DNA of 64,000 nucleotides from Amycolatopsis sp. CA-128772 (GTDB taxonomy: Bacteria > Actinomycetota > Actinomycetes > Mycobacteriales > Pseudonocardiaceae). The position numbers and the translations under genes are program-made. Every line of letters begins with the position of its first letter. Position 1 is the stretch's first letter. The notes beneath the pieces were generated by a model. The model was not told where the DNA came from, searched no databases, and saw only the letters and a list, made by a program, of their open reading frames with translations. The DNA lies in contig NZ_PPHG01000080.1 in NCBI RefSeq assembly GCF_002904295.1, forward strand, positions 62,001-126,000, given 5' to 3'. This document shows, in pieces, positions 51,538 to 59,752 of the stretch.

Positions 51538-52276
51538 GCCGCGCCGCCGAGCCGGGCAGCTCCCGGTTGGCCTCGTCCAGCCCCCGGGCCACCGCCCGGC
51601 ACGCCCGGCAGCCGGCGACGTGCTCGGCGATCACGCTCGCCCGGCGCGGCGGCAGCGCGCCGCGGACCCAGGCGCCCATGCGCCGCCGGGGTTCGCGGCA
51701 GATCGGCTCCTCCGCGTCGGGCACCTGGACCTGCAGGTAAGCCTGCCGCAGCCCCTCGCGCGCCCGCATCGCCAGCGCCGCCACGCTGTTGGGCGACAGG
51801 CCCAGCAGCGGCGCGACCTCCGTCGGGGTGCCGCCCTCGGCCGCGGTCTGCCACAGCACGGTCCGCCACCGCCCGGGCAGCGTCCGGTAGGCCGACCACA
51901 CGAGGTGGACGTGGGACCGGTGCAGCGCGAGTTCGTCGGCGCCGCCGGCGTCGAGACCCGACTCGGGGACGGTGGCCCGCAGCTCGACCCGGTTGCGCTG
52001 GCTGCTCCACCGGGACACCAGGTGCCGCATCGTCACGACGAGGTACGGCCGCAGGTCGCCGTGCGGTCCGTGGCCGGCCCGGATCACGGCGAGCACCCGC
52101 GCGAACGTCTCGGCCACCAGGTCATCGCGTTCGGCGGGCTGCCGCACCCACGCCCCGGCGGCCCGCCACAGCGGCTCGGCGTGCCGCCGGAAGAGACTCC
52201 CGGCGGCCTCGAGGTCCCCGCCCCGGAGCGCGGCGAGCAACACGGCATCGGGCCGCTCGTCGTCGGCTGGTCGCAT
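51527..52276 (-). CDS. ECF sigma factor with C-terminal zinc-finger tail
   Basis: A 249-aa sigma-70-type factor. Region 2 spans about residues 22-90 (LFRRHAEPLWRAAGAWV, DLVAETFARVLAV, YLVVTMRHLVSRW). Region 4 spans about 125-180 (TLPGRWRTVLWQTAAEGG, EVAPLLGLSPNSVAALAMRAR). After a linker the protein ends in a zf-HC2 anti-sigma-like motif H-x3-C-x2-C (EHVAGCRACRAV). No separate anti-sigma gene is adjacent, so the tail may hold the factor in check in cis. ATG at 52276 follows GGGAGAG with a short gap. The regulon is unknown. Confidence 0.83.
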   Translation of the reverse strand: MRPADDERPDAVLLAALRGGDLEAAGSLFRRHAEPLWRAAGAWVRQPAERDDLVAETFARVLAVIRAGHGPHGDLRPYLVVTMRHLVSRWSSQRNRVELRATVPESGLDAGGADELALHRSHVHLVWSAYRTLPGRWRTVLWQTAAEGGTPTEVAPLLGLSPNSVAALAMRAREGLRQAYLQVQVPDAEEPICREPRRRMGAWVRGALPPRRASVIAEHVAGCRACRAVARGLDEANRELPGSAARLTG

Positions 52277-52407
52277 GGGGCTCTCCCGGGTTTCGGCGCT
52301 CTCCGTCGTGGCGGGGTACCCACTGGCCGCCCGATAGTGCCCGCCGACGGGCGGGCGACCCCGATCGAGTGGCCGGCTGCGGGGATGACCAGCGCTTTTT
52401 GCCGGCC

Positions 52408-52413
52408 TAAGAT
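52408..52413 (+). promoter_or_regulatory. Possible -10 element for the 122-aa gene
   Basis: TAAGAT lies about 30 bases before the chosen ATG in the 169-bp gap shared with the divergent sigma-factor gene. No convincing -35 is seen, so this is tentative. Confidence 0.3.
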
Positions 52414-52445
52414 CTCTTGCACGGGGTATGCGGGGGAGCGGACGG

Positions 52446-52814
52446 ATGAGCAGGTGGCGGCGGGAGCTGCCGGTCCTTGCCGGGCTGGGCGAGGAGTGGA
52501 GGCAGGCCTTGACCGGCGCGGGCGTGCCGGCGGACTCGATCGGCATCGAGATCGAGCCGGCCGAGGAGCCGGCGCGGGACGCCTTGTGGAACTGGTGGAT
52601 CTACTTTTCCCTCGGCGAGGTCGAGGTGGACGCGATGGTCGCCGACGGCCTGGACGAGCTGGTGTTCGAGGACGAGTCGGGGCGCTTCGAGGACGAGGTG
52701 ACCCGGGCCGGGGTGGTGGCTTACCTCCTCAAGCGCGTAGGGCTGCTACCGCGCCGGCCGCGGACCCCGCGGCTCAAACCGCGAAGACCTGGGAATCGTC
52801 CGCGAAAGCCTTGA
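52446..52814 (+). CDS. Small protein of unknown function
   Basis: 122 aa, not recognised. The N-terminal part is mixed alpha/beta and acidic (IGIEIEPAEEPARDALWNWW, then YFSLGEVEVDAMVADGLDEL, then VFEDESGRFEDEV). The last 22 residues are strongly basic and Pro-rich (RRPRTPRLKPRRPGNRPRKP). GGGGGAG precedes the ATG by 7 nt, better than the ATG at 52428. The last 41 bases overlap the 3' end of the convergent VOC gene, so the basic tail may simply reflect read-through into antisense coding sequence. Confidence 0.6.
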   Translation: MSRWRRELPVLAGLGEEWRQALTGAGVPADSIGIEIEPAEEPARDALWNWWIYFSLGEVEVDAMVADGLDELVFEDESGRFEDEVTRAGVVAYLLKRVGLLPRRPRTPRLKPRRPGNRPRKP

Positions 52815-53196
52815 ACTCCAGTGCATTGCCCGCCGGGTCGAGGAGGAACATCGTCCACTGCTCGCCCGGCTGGCCCTCGAAGCGGACGTACGGCTCGATC
52901 ACGAACTGCGTGCCCGCCGTGCGCAGCCGCTCGGCCAGGGCGTGGAACTCCGGGATCGGGAGGATCAGGCCGAAGTGGGGGACCGGGACGTCGTGGCCGT
53001 CGACCGGGTTGTGGATGCGTTGCGGGCGGGCCGGGGCCAGGTGGGTCACGAACTGGTGGCCGTGCAGGTTCCAGTCGGTCCACGTTTCCGCGCTGCGGCC
53101 CTGGGGGAGGCCGAGGACTTCGCCGTAGAAGCGCCGGGCGGCGGGCAGGTCGTCCACCGGCATCGCCAGGTGGAAGCGGAGGATCGCGGTGGTCAT
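52774..53196 (-). CDS. VOC-family (glyoxalase/dioxygenase fold) protein
   Basis: 140 aa, one vicinal-oxygen-chelate domain with two beta-alpha-beta-beta-beta units: RFHLAMPVDDLPAARRFYGE at the start and PHFGLILPIPEFHALAERL then FLLDPAGNALEFKAF. Candidate metal ligands are His near residue 9, His near 74 and Glu near 127. A lyase, dioxygenase or drug-binding role is possible. AAGGGA precedes the ATG by 7-8 nt. It is divergent from the GntR gene across a 48-bp gap that is mostly one palindrome, so that repressor probably controls it. Confidence 0.8.
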   Translation of the reverse strand: MTTAILRFHLAMPVDDLPAARRFYGEVLGLPQGRSAETWTDWNLHGHQFVTHLAPARPQRIHNPVDGHDVPVPHFGLILPIPEFHALAERLRTAGTQFVIEPYVRFEGQPGEQWTMFLLDPAGNALEFKAFADDSQVFAV

Positions 53197-53220
53197 CGAG
53201 GGTTCCCTTCGCCGAGACTT

Positions 53221-53246
53221 ATGTCTGAATGTTAACATTAAGACAT
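53221..53246. promoter_or_regulatory. GntR operator palindrome in the VOC/GntR gap
   Basis: A 26-bp inverted repeat is centred on the perfect 12-mer AATGTTAACATT, with outer arms ATGTCT and AGACAT; only one base pair is mismatched. Its right end covers the first two bases of the GntR start codon at 53245. Confidence 0.75.
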
Positions 53247-53898
53247 GAGTGCAGTGGAACCCGCGCGCCGTCGTGGGCTGGCCGACGAAGTGGCCGACCG
53301 GGTGCGGGAGGCCATCTTCGACGGCGTCTACGCTCTCGGCGGCCAGCTGCGCGAAGTCGAACTCGCCGAGGCGCTGGGCGTCAGCCGCGGGCCGGTGCGG
53401 GAGGCGCTGCTGCGGCTGGAACGGGAGGGCCTCGTCCGCAGCGAGTGGCACCGGGGCACCACCGTGACCGCACTGTCCGAAGAGGACGTCGCCGAGCTCG
53501 GCAGCCTGCGGGCGGCCCTCGACGGGCTCGCCGTCGGCCTGGTCGTCGAGCGTGCGCCGGACGCGGCCCTGGACGCGATCGACGACGTCGTGCGGCGCAT
53601 GGAGCGGGCCGCCGACGAACACGAAATGGTGCGGTGCGACCTCGGTTTCCACGACGCCGTCTACGCCGCCGCCGGCCACCGGCGGCTGCGGGAAGCCTGG
53701 CAGGCCATCCGCTCGCAGGTGCACCTGTTCCTGCTGACGCGGATCGGCGTCGCCACCGACGGCTACCTCGCGGGCATCCCCGCCGAACACCGGGAACTCG
53801 CGGCCGCGCTGCGGGCCCGCGACCGGGAGACCGCCCTGAGCCTCTTCGCCGAGCACCGCCGCCAGGCCTTCGACGTCCTCAGTGGACGGACGGGCTAG
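53245..53898 (+). CDS. GntR-family regulator, FCD (FadR) type
   Basis: 217 aa. A GntR winged helix (ADEVADRVREAIFDGVYALG, VELAEALGVSRGPVREALLRL, about residues 13-65) is joined to an all-helical FCD ligand domain (about 80-205) with the metal-site pattern D-x3-H in DLGFHDAVY, H in IRSQVHLFL and H in AEHRELAAAL. Such regulators sense small organic acids. The start codon lies within its own predicted operator and no ribosome-binding site is visible, so the transcript may be very short-leadered or leaderless. It probably regulates itself and the divergent VOC gene. Its 3' end overlaps the CocE gene by 20 nt. Confidence 0.85.
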   Translation: MSAVEPARRRGLADEVADRVREAIFDGVYALGGQLREVELAEALGVSRGPVREALLRLEREGLVRSEWHRGTTVTALSEEDVAELGSLRAALDGLAVGLVVERAPDAALDAIDDVVRRMERAADEHEMVRCDLGFHDAVYAAAGHRRLREAWQAIRSQVHLFLLTRIGVATDGYLAGIPAEHRELAAALRARDRETALSLFAEHRRQAFDVLSGRTG

Positions 53899-55518
53899 CC
53901 ACCGGCAGCACGATCGCCGACGCGCGGCCGGGGGCGTGGTGGACCTCCTGGTCCGCCGCGCGCAGCGTGACCGCGGTGGCGTGCGGCTCGCCGGTGCCGG
54001 GATTGCGGGCGTAGCGCGGGAAAGCGCCGCTGGAGACCTGCACGCGGATGCGGTGCCCGCGGCGGAACCGGTGCGCCGTCGGCCACATCCGGACCGTGAC
54101 GGCGGCCGGCTCGCCGGCGTCGCGGAGGCTGGTCAGCCCGTCGCAGACGTTGAGCGAACGGCCGTCCGGGCCGACGTCGCAGAGCCGGACGAAGACGTCG
54201 GCGAACCGCAGGCTCGAACGGAAGCAGATCTCCGCGTGCACGTCCCCGATCACCTCGACGTCTTCGCCGAGCACGGCTGTGGTGTAGGTGAGGACGTCCG
54301 CGCGGGCCTCCAGGGCCACGTTGTCCACGCGGCCCGCGTCCGGGGCCATCCGCACGCCGCCGGCCGCCGGGGTCGGGTCCGCCGGGTCGTAGCGGTAGCG
54401 GTCCGGCTCGGACCCGCCGGGCGGGCCGAGGGCGAGCACGCCGTCCGCGTGCAGGTGGAACCGCTGCGGCGCATGGCCTTCCGGCGGCCACGAGGCGAAG
54501 TCGCGCCAGGTCTCCTCGCCCATGACGAACAGCCGGACCGGCGCCCGCTCCGGCGGTTGCTCGCCGCGGGCGTGCGCGAGCCCGAACTCCAGGGTTTCCC
54601 GCAGCGTCACGCCCGATCCGGCGAGCAGGTCGGCGCGCCCGGCGTGCGTCCACGGCCCGACCGTCAGCCGCGGCCGCCGGCCCGCCTCCTGCAGCGTCCG
54701 GAAGTCGCGCAGCTGACCGGGCAGGAAGATGTCGTACCAGCCGGCGATCGAGCTGACTCCGACGGTGACGTCCGCGACGCGCCGCCGGTGGCCGATCCCC
54801 GTCCAGCGCGGGTGGTTCTCCGGGTGCGCGAGGACGTCCTGGATGTAGTCGGAGCGGTGGCCGATCGCGACGACGTCGGCCTGGACGAGAGGGAGCGTTT
54901 CGAGCGCCTGCTTCAGCTTCTTCGCCTGGCTGCGCTGCCGGAACAACGCGAAGCGGCGCTCCTGGACCGCCACCTGGACGCCCCACCCGAACGGCGTCTC
55001 CAGCGAAAGGCCGTCCTCGCGTAGGAACTCCAGCGTCAGCCCGGACTCGGTGACCTGCGGGATCATCGCCTTGACCTGCGGCGGCAGGCGGTCGGCCACC
55101 GCCCACTGCACGTACTCCAGGTAGCTGGGGCCGACGAGCACGACCGCGTCGCCGGCCCACGGCTGCCGCACCAGCCAGTCCAGCGTCGCGGCGCCGTCCT
55201 CGCGCTCCTGCCGCAGCGGGTCGAAGACCCCGCCGGAGCCGAAGCCGCCGCGGGTGCTCTGGATCAGCACCTGGAAGCCGCGCTCGGCCAGGGGCCGCGC
55301 CAGGATCGCCCCGAAGGCGCCCCGAAGGCGCCCCGGCGGCGGTACGGCGTGCGCACCAGCGCCGTCGGAAGACCCTCCGGCCCCGCGCGCGGCGCCCACC
55401 GGTCGGCCAGCAGCTCGACGCCGTCGGGCATCGGGACCCGCAGGTCGCGCTGCACGACGAGGCGCCGGGTGACCGGCGCGGGCAGCTTCAGCAGGCGTTC
55501 GACGAGACGGCTGATCAC
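53879..55518 (-). pseudogene. CocE/NonD-family hydrolase, frameshifted by an 11-bp duplication
   Basis: The N-terminus (ISRLVERLLKLPAPVTRRLV, then VPMPDGVELLADRW, to RTPYRRRGAFGA) is in one frame from GTG 55518. The rest (GAFGAILARPLAERGFQVL onward) is in another frame down to 53879. The switch falls exactly on two 11-bp copies of GAAGGCGCCCC at 55313-55334. Removing one copy restores a normal 542-aa S15/CocE-type serine hydrolase with nucleophile in VGPSYLEYVQW, His in VGPWTHAGR and a C-terminal jelly-roll domain. The GTG overlaps the TetR stop, so it was the second gene of that operon. It may be a true pseudogene, a reversible slippage switch, or a sequencing error. Confidence 0.82.
55313..55334. 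repeat. 11-bp tandem duplication causing a frameshift
   Basis: Two perfect copies of GAAGGCGCCCC (55313-55323 and 55324-55334) follow a partial copy, CGCCCC at 55307-55312. As 11 is not a multiple of three, one extra copy breaks the CocE-type hydrolase frame. Confidence 0.9.
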
Positions 55519-56108
55519 CGGCGGGCCTCCTTCGTGATCATCGCGCCGACGACCGAGCGCATGCGCACCAGCCGGCCGGTGAACTCCTGCGGGTCGAGCG
55601 GATCCGGCCCGTCGACCACCCACGCGTTGACGACCGCGCCCGCACCACCGGTCAGGAAGGTGGCCAGGTCCTCGACGCCCTGCGCGTCCAGCCGGTCGCC
55701 GAACACGCGGCCGAGGTGCTGCCGGTTGATCGGCAGGAACAGGCCGGTCAGCGCCTTGTTCAGGGCGAACGCGGACGCCCCGGTCAGCAGGGCGCGGTAG
55801 AAGCGCCGGTGGGCGGCGAAGTGCCGGCCCAGCGCCAGTAGCGACGCGTCTTCGTCGCCGGAGAGGTCGGCGAGCAGCTCGCGCCGGACGAGGTCGAGCG
55901 CCGCCTCCAGCAGCAGCGCGTCGCGGTCGCCGAACTGCTGGTACAGCACCTGGCGGCTGACGTCCGCGGCCTCGGCGATCTCGGAGACGGTGACGGCCGT
56001 CGAGTCGCGTTCGGACACCAGCTCGACCGCGGCCCGCATCAACGCGGCGCGCGACCGGCGCACCCGCCGGTCCTTGGCGGGCGCTTCGGTCGTCCAGTCG
56101 AGCTCCAC
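55515..56108 (-). CDS. TetR-family regulator
   Basis: 197 aa with an HTH at about residues 17-63 (SRAALMRAAVELVSERDS, VSEIAEAADVSRQVLYQQFG) and a C-terminal helical ligand domain. The start is GTG 56108. It overlaps the CocE hydrolase start by 4 nt and so forms an operon with it, and is divergent from the alcohol dehydrogenase across 71 bp. That gap contains an ACAGCTGT palindrome at 56123-56130 that could be its operator. Targets and ligand are unknown. Confidence 0.83.
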   Translation of the reverse strand: MELDWTTEAPAKDRRVRRSRAALMRAAVELVSERDSTAVTVSEIAEAADVSRQVLYQQFGDRDALLLEAALDLVRRELLADLSGDEDASLLALGRHFAAHRRFYRALLTGASAFALNKALTGLFLPINRQHLGRVFGDRLDAQGVEDLATFLTGGAGAVVNAWVVDGPDPLDPQEFTGRLVRMRSVVGAMITKEARR

Positions 56109-56179
56109 GGAGCTGATAATGAACAGCTGTCAAGAAAATGGCAAGTGTTCGGCAATTCGCCGCGTGCGAGGATGCGGCC

Positions 56180-57193
56180 ATGTCTTCGACGATGCGGGCC
56201 TTCGTGCTCACCGGTCCGCGGGAGGGCTCGGTGCAGGAGGTGCCCGTCCCGCGGGCGACCGCGGGCGAGGTCGTCGTCGACGTCGAGCGGGCCGGGGTGT
56301 GCGGCACCGACGTCGAGTTCTTCACCGGCGAGATGGCCTACCTGCACCAGGGGCACGCGGCGTACCCGATGCGGCTGGGCCACGAGTGGGCGGGCACGGT
56401 CTCCGCGGTCGGCGACGGCGTGGACCCCGCCTGGCTCGGGCGGCGGGTCATGGGCGACACCATGCTCGGCGACCGGACGTGCCGCCGCTGCCGCCGGGGC
56501 CACCAGCACACCTGCGAGAACCGCCAGGAGGTCGGCATCCGCGGCGGCCGGGCCGGCGCGCTCGCGGAGCGCCTCGCGGTGCCCGCGTGGTCGCTGCACG
56601 CGCTGCCCGGCAGTGTCGACGCGGAACTCGGCGCGCTGGTCGAACCGGGCGGCAACGCCCTGCGCGCGGCCCGCGCGGCCGGCACCGGCGCCGGTGACCG
56701 GGCGCTGGTCCTCGGGCCGGGGACCATCGGCCTGCTCACGGCCCTGTTCCTGCGGGCGGCGGGCGCCGAGGTGCACGTCATGGGCGTGGCCGACGGCGCG
56801 TTCGCCCGCAGCCTGGGGTTCGCGCACGTCTGGACCCGCGCCACCCTCCCGGACCTGCCCTTCGACGCGGTCGTCGACGCCACCGGCGCGCCCGGTTCGC
56901 CCGCGCTGGCGGTGGAGCTCGTGGAGCCGGCGGGCCGCGTCGTCCACATCGGGCTCTCCGGCCGGCCCAGCCTCCTCGACACGCGCGAGCTGGTGCTGAA
57001 GGACGTCACCGCGGTCGGGGTGCTGTCCGCTTCACCCGGCCTGGCCGACACGATCGCCGCGTACGCGAGCGGAGCGGTCGACCCGCGGCCGCTGGTGGCG
57101 GCGACCGTCGGCCTCGACCGGACCGGCGCGGTGCTCGCGGGGGAGCGGATCGGCGGCGCCGGGCCCAAGGTGCACATCGACCCGCGGCGCTGA
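56180..57193 (+). CDS. Zinc-dependent medium-chain alcohol dehydrogenase
   Basis: 337-aa MDR-family enzyme. The catalytic zinc site is seen in GVCGTDVEFF (Cys about 38) and RLGHEWAGTV (His-Glu about 65-66). The structural-zinc loop CRRCRRGHQHTCENR has only three Cys, so that site may be altered. The NAD(P) fold motif is VLGPGTIGLLTALFL (about 176-190). It would oxidise an alcohol or sugar alcohol, substrate unknown. ATG at 56180 follows GAGG with a 9-nt gap; an upstream ATG at 56138 lies within the shared promoter region. It ends 4 bases from the stop of the cyclase gene. Confidence 0.83.
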   Translation: MSSTMRAFVLTGPREGSVQEVPVPRATAGEVVVDVERAGVCGTDVEFFTGEMAYLHQGHAAYPMRLGHEWAGTVSAVGDGVDPAWLGRRVMGDTMLGDRTCRRCRRGHQHTCENRQEVGIRGGRAGALAERLAVPAWSLHALPGSVDAELGALVEPGGNALRAARAAGTGAGDRALVLGPGTIGLLTALFLRAAGAEVHVMGVADGAFARSLGFAHVWTRATLPDLPFDAVVDATGAPGSPALAVELVEPAGRVVHIGLSGRPSLLDTRELVLKDVTAVGVLSASPGLADTIAAYASGAVDPRPLVAATVGLDRTGAVLAGERIGGAGPKVHIDPRR

Positions 57194-57197
57194 CCGG

Positions 57198-58742
57198 TCA
57201 GCCCGGGAGGGGCGAGGCGAGGGTCGTGGGGCGGTTGCGGCCGCGCAGGGTGACCTCCCCGGTCGCCGCCCAGCGGGCCGCTTCGTCCGCGGCCGCGGAC
57301 GCCACGACCGTCCACGAGGCGAGCAGGCGGCCGGGCGCGTTCTTCGCCAGCTCGGTCAGCCGCGCGGCTTCGTTGACCGGGTCGCCGATCACCGTGTACT
57401 CGAACCGGCGCGGGTCGCCGACGTTGCCCGCGACCGCGGCGCCGGTCGCCACGCCGATGCCGGCCGGGCCGTCCGGCACCTCGGCGGCCAGCCGGCGGGC
57501 GATGGCGCGGCCGGCGGCCAGCGCGCAGGTGGCGTGGCCGTCGAGCGGTGCCGGCGCGCCGAAGACGGCCAGCGCGGCGTCGCCGACGAACTTGTTGACC
57601 AGCCCGTGGTGCCGGTCGACCTCGTCGACCACCACCGCGAAGAACCGGTTGAGCAGGCCGACGACCTCCTCCGGCGGCCGGCTCGCGGCCAGCGCCGTCG
57701 ATCCGACGAGGTCGACGAACAGCACCGACACCGTGCGGACCGTCCCACCCAGCTCGGACGTGCGCATGGCCTCGACCGCGACGTCGTGGCCGACGTGCCG
57801 GCCGAACAGTTCGCGCAGCTGCTCCCGCTCGGCCAGCCCGGCCGCCATCCCGTTGAACCCGGCCTGCAGCAGGCCGAGCTCGGACCCGTCGTAGACCGGG
57901 ATCCGGGCGGCGAAGTCGCCGGCCCGGACGCGGTCCAGCGCGTGCCGCACCGACGAGATCGGGTTCACCACCGCGCGGGCGGTGAACACCGTGACCAGCA
58001 GGCCGAAGCACAGCACGACCAGCCCGAGCGCGATGACCGACACGGCGAGCCTCGTCGGAGAGACGTCGCCGCGCACCCAGGCCAGCACCGCGGCGAGCAC
58101 CAGCCCGGCCACCGGCACGCCGGTGCCCAGGCACCAGAACAGCAGCATCCGCAGGTTGACGCCGCCGGTCACCGGGCGCGGCGGCGTCGTGCCGGCCAGG
58201 GCCAGCGCCGCGTACGGCCGTAGCGCGAATTCGCCGAAGAGGTAAGCGATCGCGCAGACGACGACGGCAGCGAAGGCGACCACGAGGAACTCGGTGAGCA
58301 CCACCCTCGGCTGCACGAGCGCCGCGAGCCCGCCGAAGAGCAGCGTCGCGATGCCCCAGAGCACGGCCTGGACGTAGGTCAGGCGCAGCGGGACACGCAG
58401 GCTGGCCGTCCGCTCGGCGTCGGTCGGGCGGCGGCCCTCGGCGGCCCAGCGCAGCGTGCGGAGGGCGCCGCGGGTGCCCCAGAGCGTGCCGGCGACGACC
58501 GCCGAAACGACGTACACGGGTACTGCGACCGCGGTGACGCGGACCAGGTCGCCGGACATCCCGGGGGCCGGCATGAGCAGCGCCGCCAGCCCCACGACGA
58601 CCAGCGCGCCGATCACGTTGGTGGCGATCAAAGCCGCCGTGAGCAGCCCTTGGACGCGCCGGCGCAGCACGGCGACGTCCTGGTCCAGCGGGCCGAGCAG
58701 GCCGGAACCGAACGGTCCCGCGGAGGAGTCACCGGAGGTCAC
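57198..58742 (-). CDS. Membrane class III adenylate cyclase with HAMP domain
   Basis: 514 aa. Six predicted helices (about 30-250) are followed by a HAMP linker (VNPISSVRHALDRVRAGDF, about 255-310) and a class III cyclase domain (about 335-510). Catalytic features are the metal Asp in SVLFVDLVGST, the second metal Asp and adenine-selecting Lys in VNKFVGDAALAVF, and Asn in IGDPVNEAARL, so cAMP synthesis is expected. The layout matches the mycobacterial Rv1318c-Rv1320c group. GTG at 58742 lacks a ribosome-binding site, but TACACT lies 6 nt upstream, which suggests a leaderless transcript. A TGTTAC-type palindrome lies in the divergent gap. Confidence 0.87.
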   Translation of the reverse strand: MTSGDSSAGPFGSGLLGPLDQDVAVLRRRVQGLLTAALIATNVIGALVVVGLAALLMPAPGMSGDLVRVTAVAVPVYVVSAVVAGTLWGTRGALRTLRWAAEGRRPTDAERTASLRVPLRLTYVQAVLWGIATLLFGGLAALVQPRVVLTEFLVVAFAAVVVCAIAYLFGEFALRPYAALALAGTTPPRPVTGGVNLRMLLFWCLGTGVPVAGLVLAAVLAWVRGDVSPTRLAVSVIALGLVVLCFGLLVTVFTARAVVNPISSVRHALDRVRAGDFAARIPVYDGSELGLLQAGFNGMAAGLAEREQLRELFGRHVGHDVAVEAMRTSELGGTVRTVSVLFVDLVGSTALAASRPPEEVVGLLNRFFAVVVDEVDRHHGLVNKFVGDAALAVFGAPAPLDGHATCALAAGRAIARRLAAEVPDGPAGIGVATGAAVAGNVGDPRRFEYTVIGDPVNEAARLTELAKNAPGRLLASWTVVASAAADEAARWAATGEVTLRGRNRPTTLASPLPG

Positions 58743-58796
58743 GGGCTGAGTGTACAGTTGTTCACCGAACTCCTCGCAGACGGCTGCCGAAGTATG

Positions 58797-58813
58797 TGTT
58801 ACGGTTGGTAACA
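58797..58813. promoter_or_regulatory. TGTTAC-N5-GTAACA operator upstream of the diiron oxygenase
   Basis: A perfect 6-5-6 inverted repeat in the 106-bp gap between the divergent cyclase and AurF-like genes. A second GGTAACA copy at 58823-58829 forms a 16-bp-spaced direct repeat with the right arm. Size and position fit a TetR-type operator; the regulator is not identified. Confidence 0.55.
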
Positions 58814-58848
58814 GTGAACTTCGGTAACACCTGACGAGGAGGTCGGTC

Positions 58849-59751
58849 ATGACGAGCACCGGTGAATCCGGCGTGTCGGACCGGGAGATCGTGGCGCGGC
58901 GGCTGCTCGACTCGTCGGAGCAGCTGTCGTACGACCCGGTCAAGGAGGTCGACTGGGAGACGCCGCTGGACACGGATTACCACGGCGCCAGCCCGGAGTG
59001 GAGCACGCTCTACGGCACCTCCTACTGGGCCGACCTGACGCCCGGGCAGCAGCGCGAGCTCACCCGCCAGGAGGCGGCGTCGGTCGCGAGCACCGGGATC
59101 TGGTTCGAAATGATCCTGCAGCAGATGGTGCTGCGCGACTTCTACGCCAAGGACCCGACCGATCCGGCGTTCCAGTGGGCGCTGACCGAGATCGCCGACG
59201 AGTGCCGCCACTCGATCATGTTCGCCCGCGGCGCGGCGAAGCTGCGCGCGCCCGCCTACCGGCCGCGGCGGTTCGTCGTCGAACTGGGCCGCGTCTTCAA
59301 GGCCACCGCGACCGGGGAGGCCGCCTACGCGGCGATCCTCGTCGCCGAAGAGGTCCTCGACGTCATGCAGCGCGACTGGATGCGCGACGAGCGGGTGGTC
59401 CCGTTCGTGCGCACCATCAACAACATCCACGTCGTGGAGGAGTCGCGGCACATGAAGTTCGCCCGCGAGGAGACGCGCGAGCGGCTGAAGGGCGCCGGCT
59501 GGCTGCGGCGGCAGGTCAACGGCCTGGTCGTCGCGATCGCGTCGTACTTCATCGTCACGAGCATGGTGAACGCGAAGGTGTACGAGAACGCGGGCCTGGA
59601 CGGGAAGCGGGCGCGGCGCGAGGCGAAGGCGAACGAGCACCACAAGTCGATGCTGCGCTCGAGCTGCTCCGGGCTGATGGAGTTCCTGCACTCGGCGGGC
59701 CTGCTGACCAAGCCGTCCCTCTGGTTCTACAAGCGCGCGAGCCTGATCTGA
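58849..59751 (+). CDS. AurF-like diiron oxygenase
   Basis: 300-aa all-helical protein of the p-aminobenzoate N-oxygenase family (PF11583). Iron ligands can be placed by AurF spacing: E87, E118 with H121 (ADECRH), E167 or E168, then H194, E198 and H201 (HVVEESRH). The H-x3-E-x2-H tail matches AurF exactly. Such enzymes use O2 at a di-iron site to oxidise amines or carbon. GAGGAGG precedes the ATG by 9 nt. The downstream ferredoxin-reductase fusion starts one base after the stop and is the obvious electron source. The pair resembles Rv0885-fprB of mycobacteria, whose role is unsettled. Confidence 0.83.
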   Translation: MTSTGESGVSDREIVARRLLDSSEQLSYDPVKEVDWETPLDTDYHGASPEWSTLYGTSYWADLTPGQQRELTRQEAASVASTGIWFEMILQQMVLRDFYAKDPTDPAFQWALTEIADECRHSIMFARGAAKLRAPAYRPRRFVVELGRVFKATATGEAAYAAILVAEEVLDVMQRDWMRDERVVPFVRTINNIHVVEESRHMKFAREETRERLKGAGWLRRQVNGLVVAIASYFIVTSMVNAKVYENAGLDGKRARREAKANEHHKSMLRSSCSGLMEFLHSAGLLTKPSLWFYKRASLI

Positions 59752-59752
59752 G

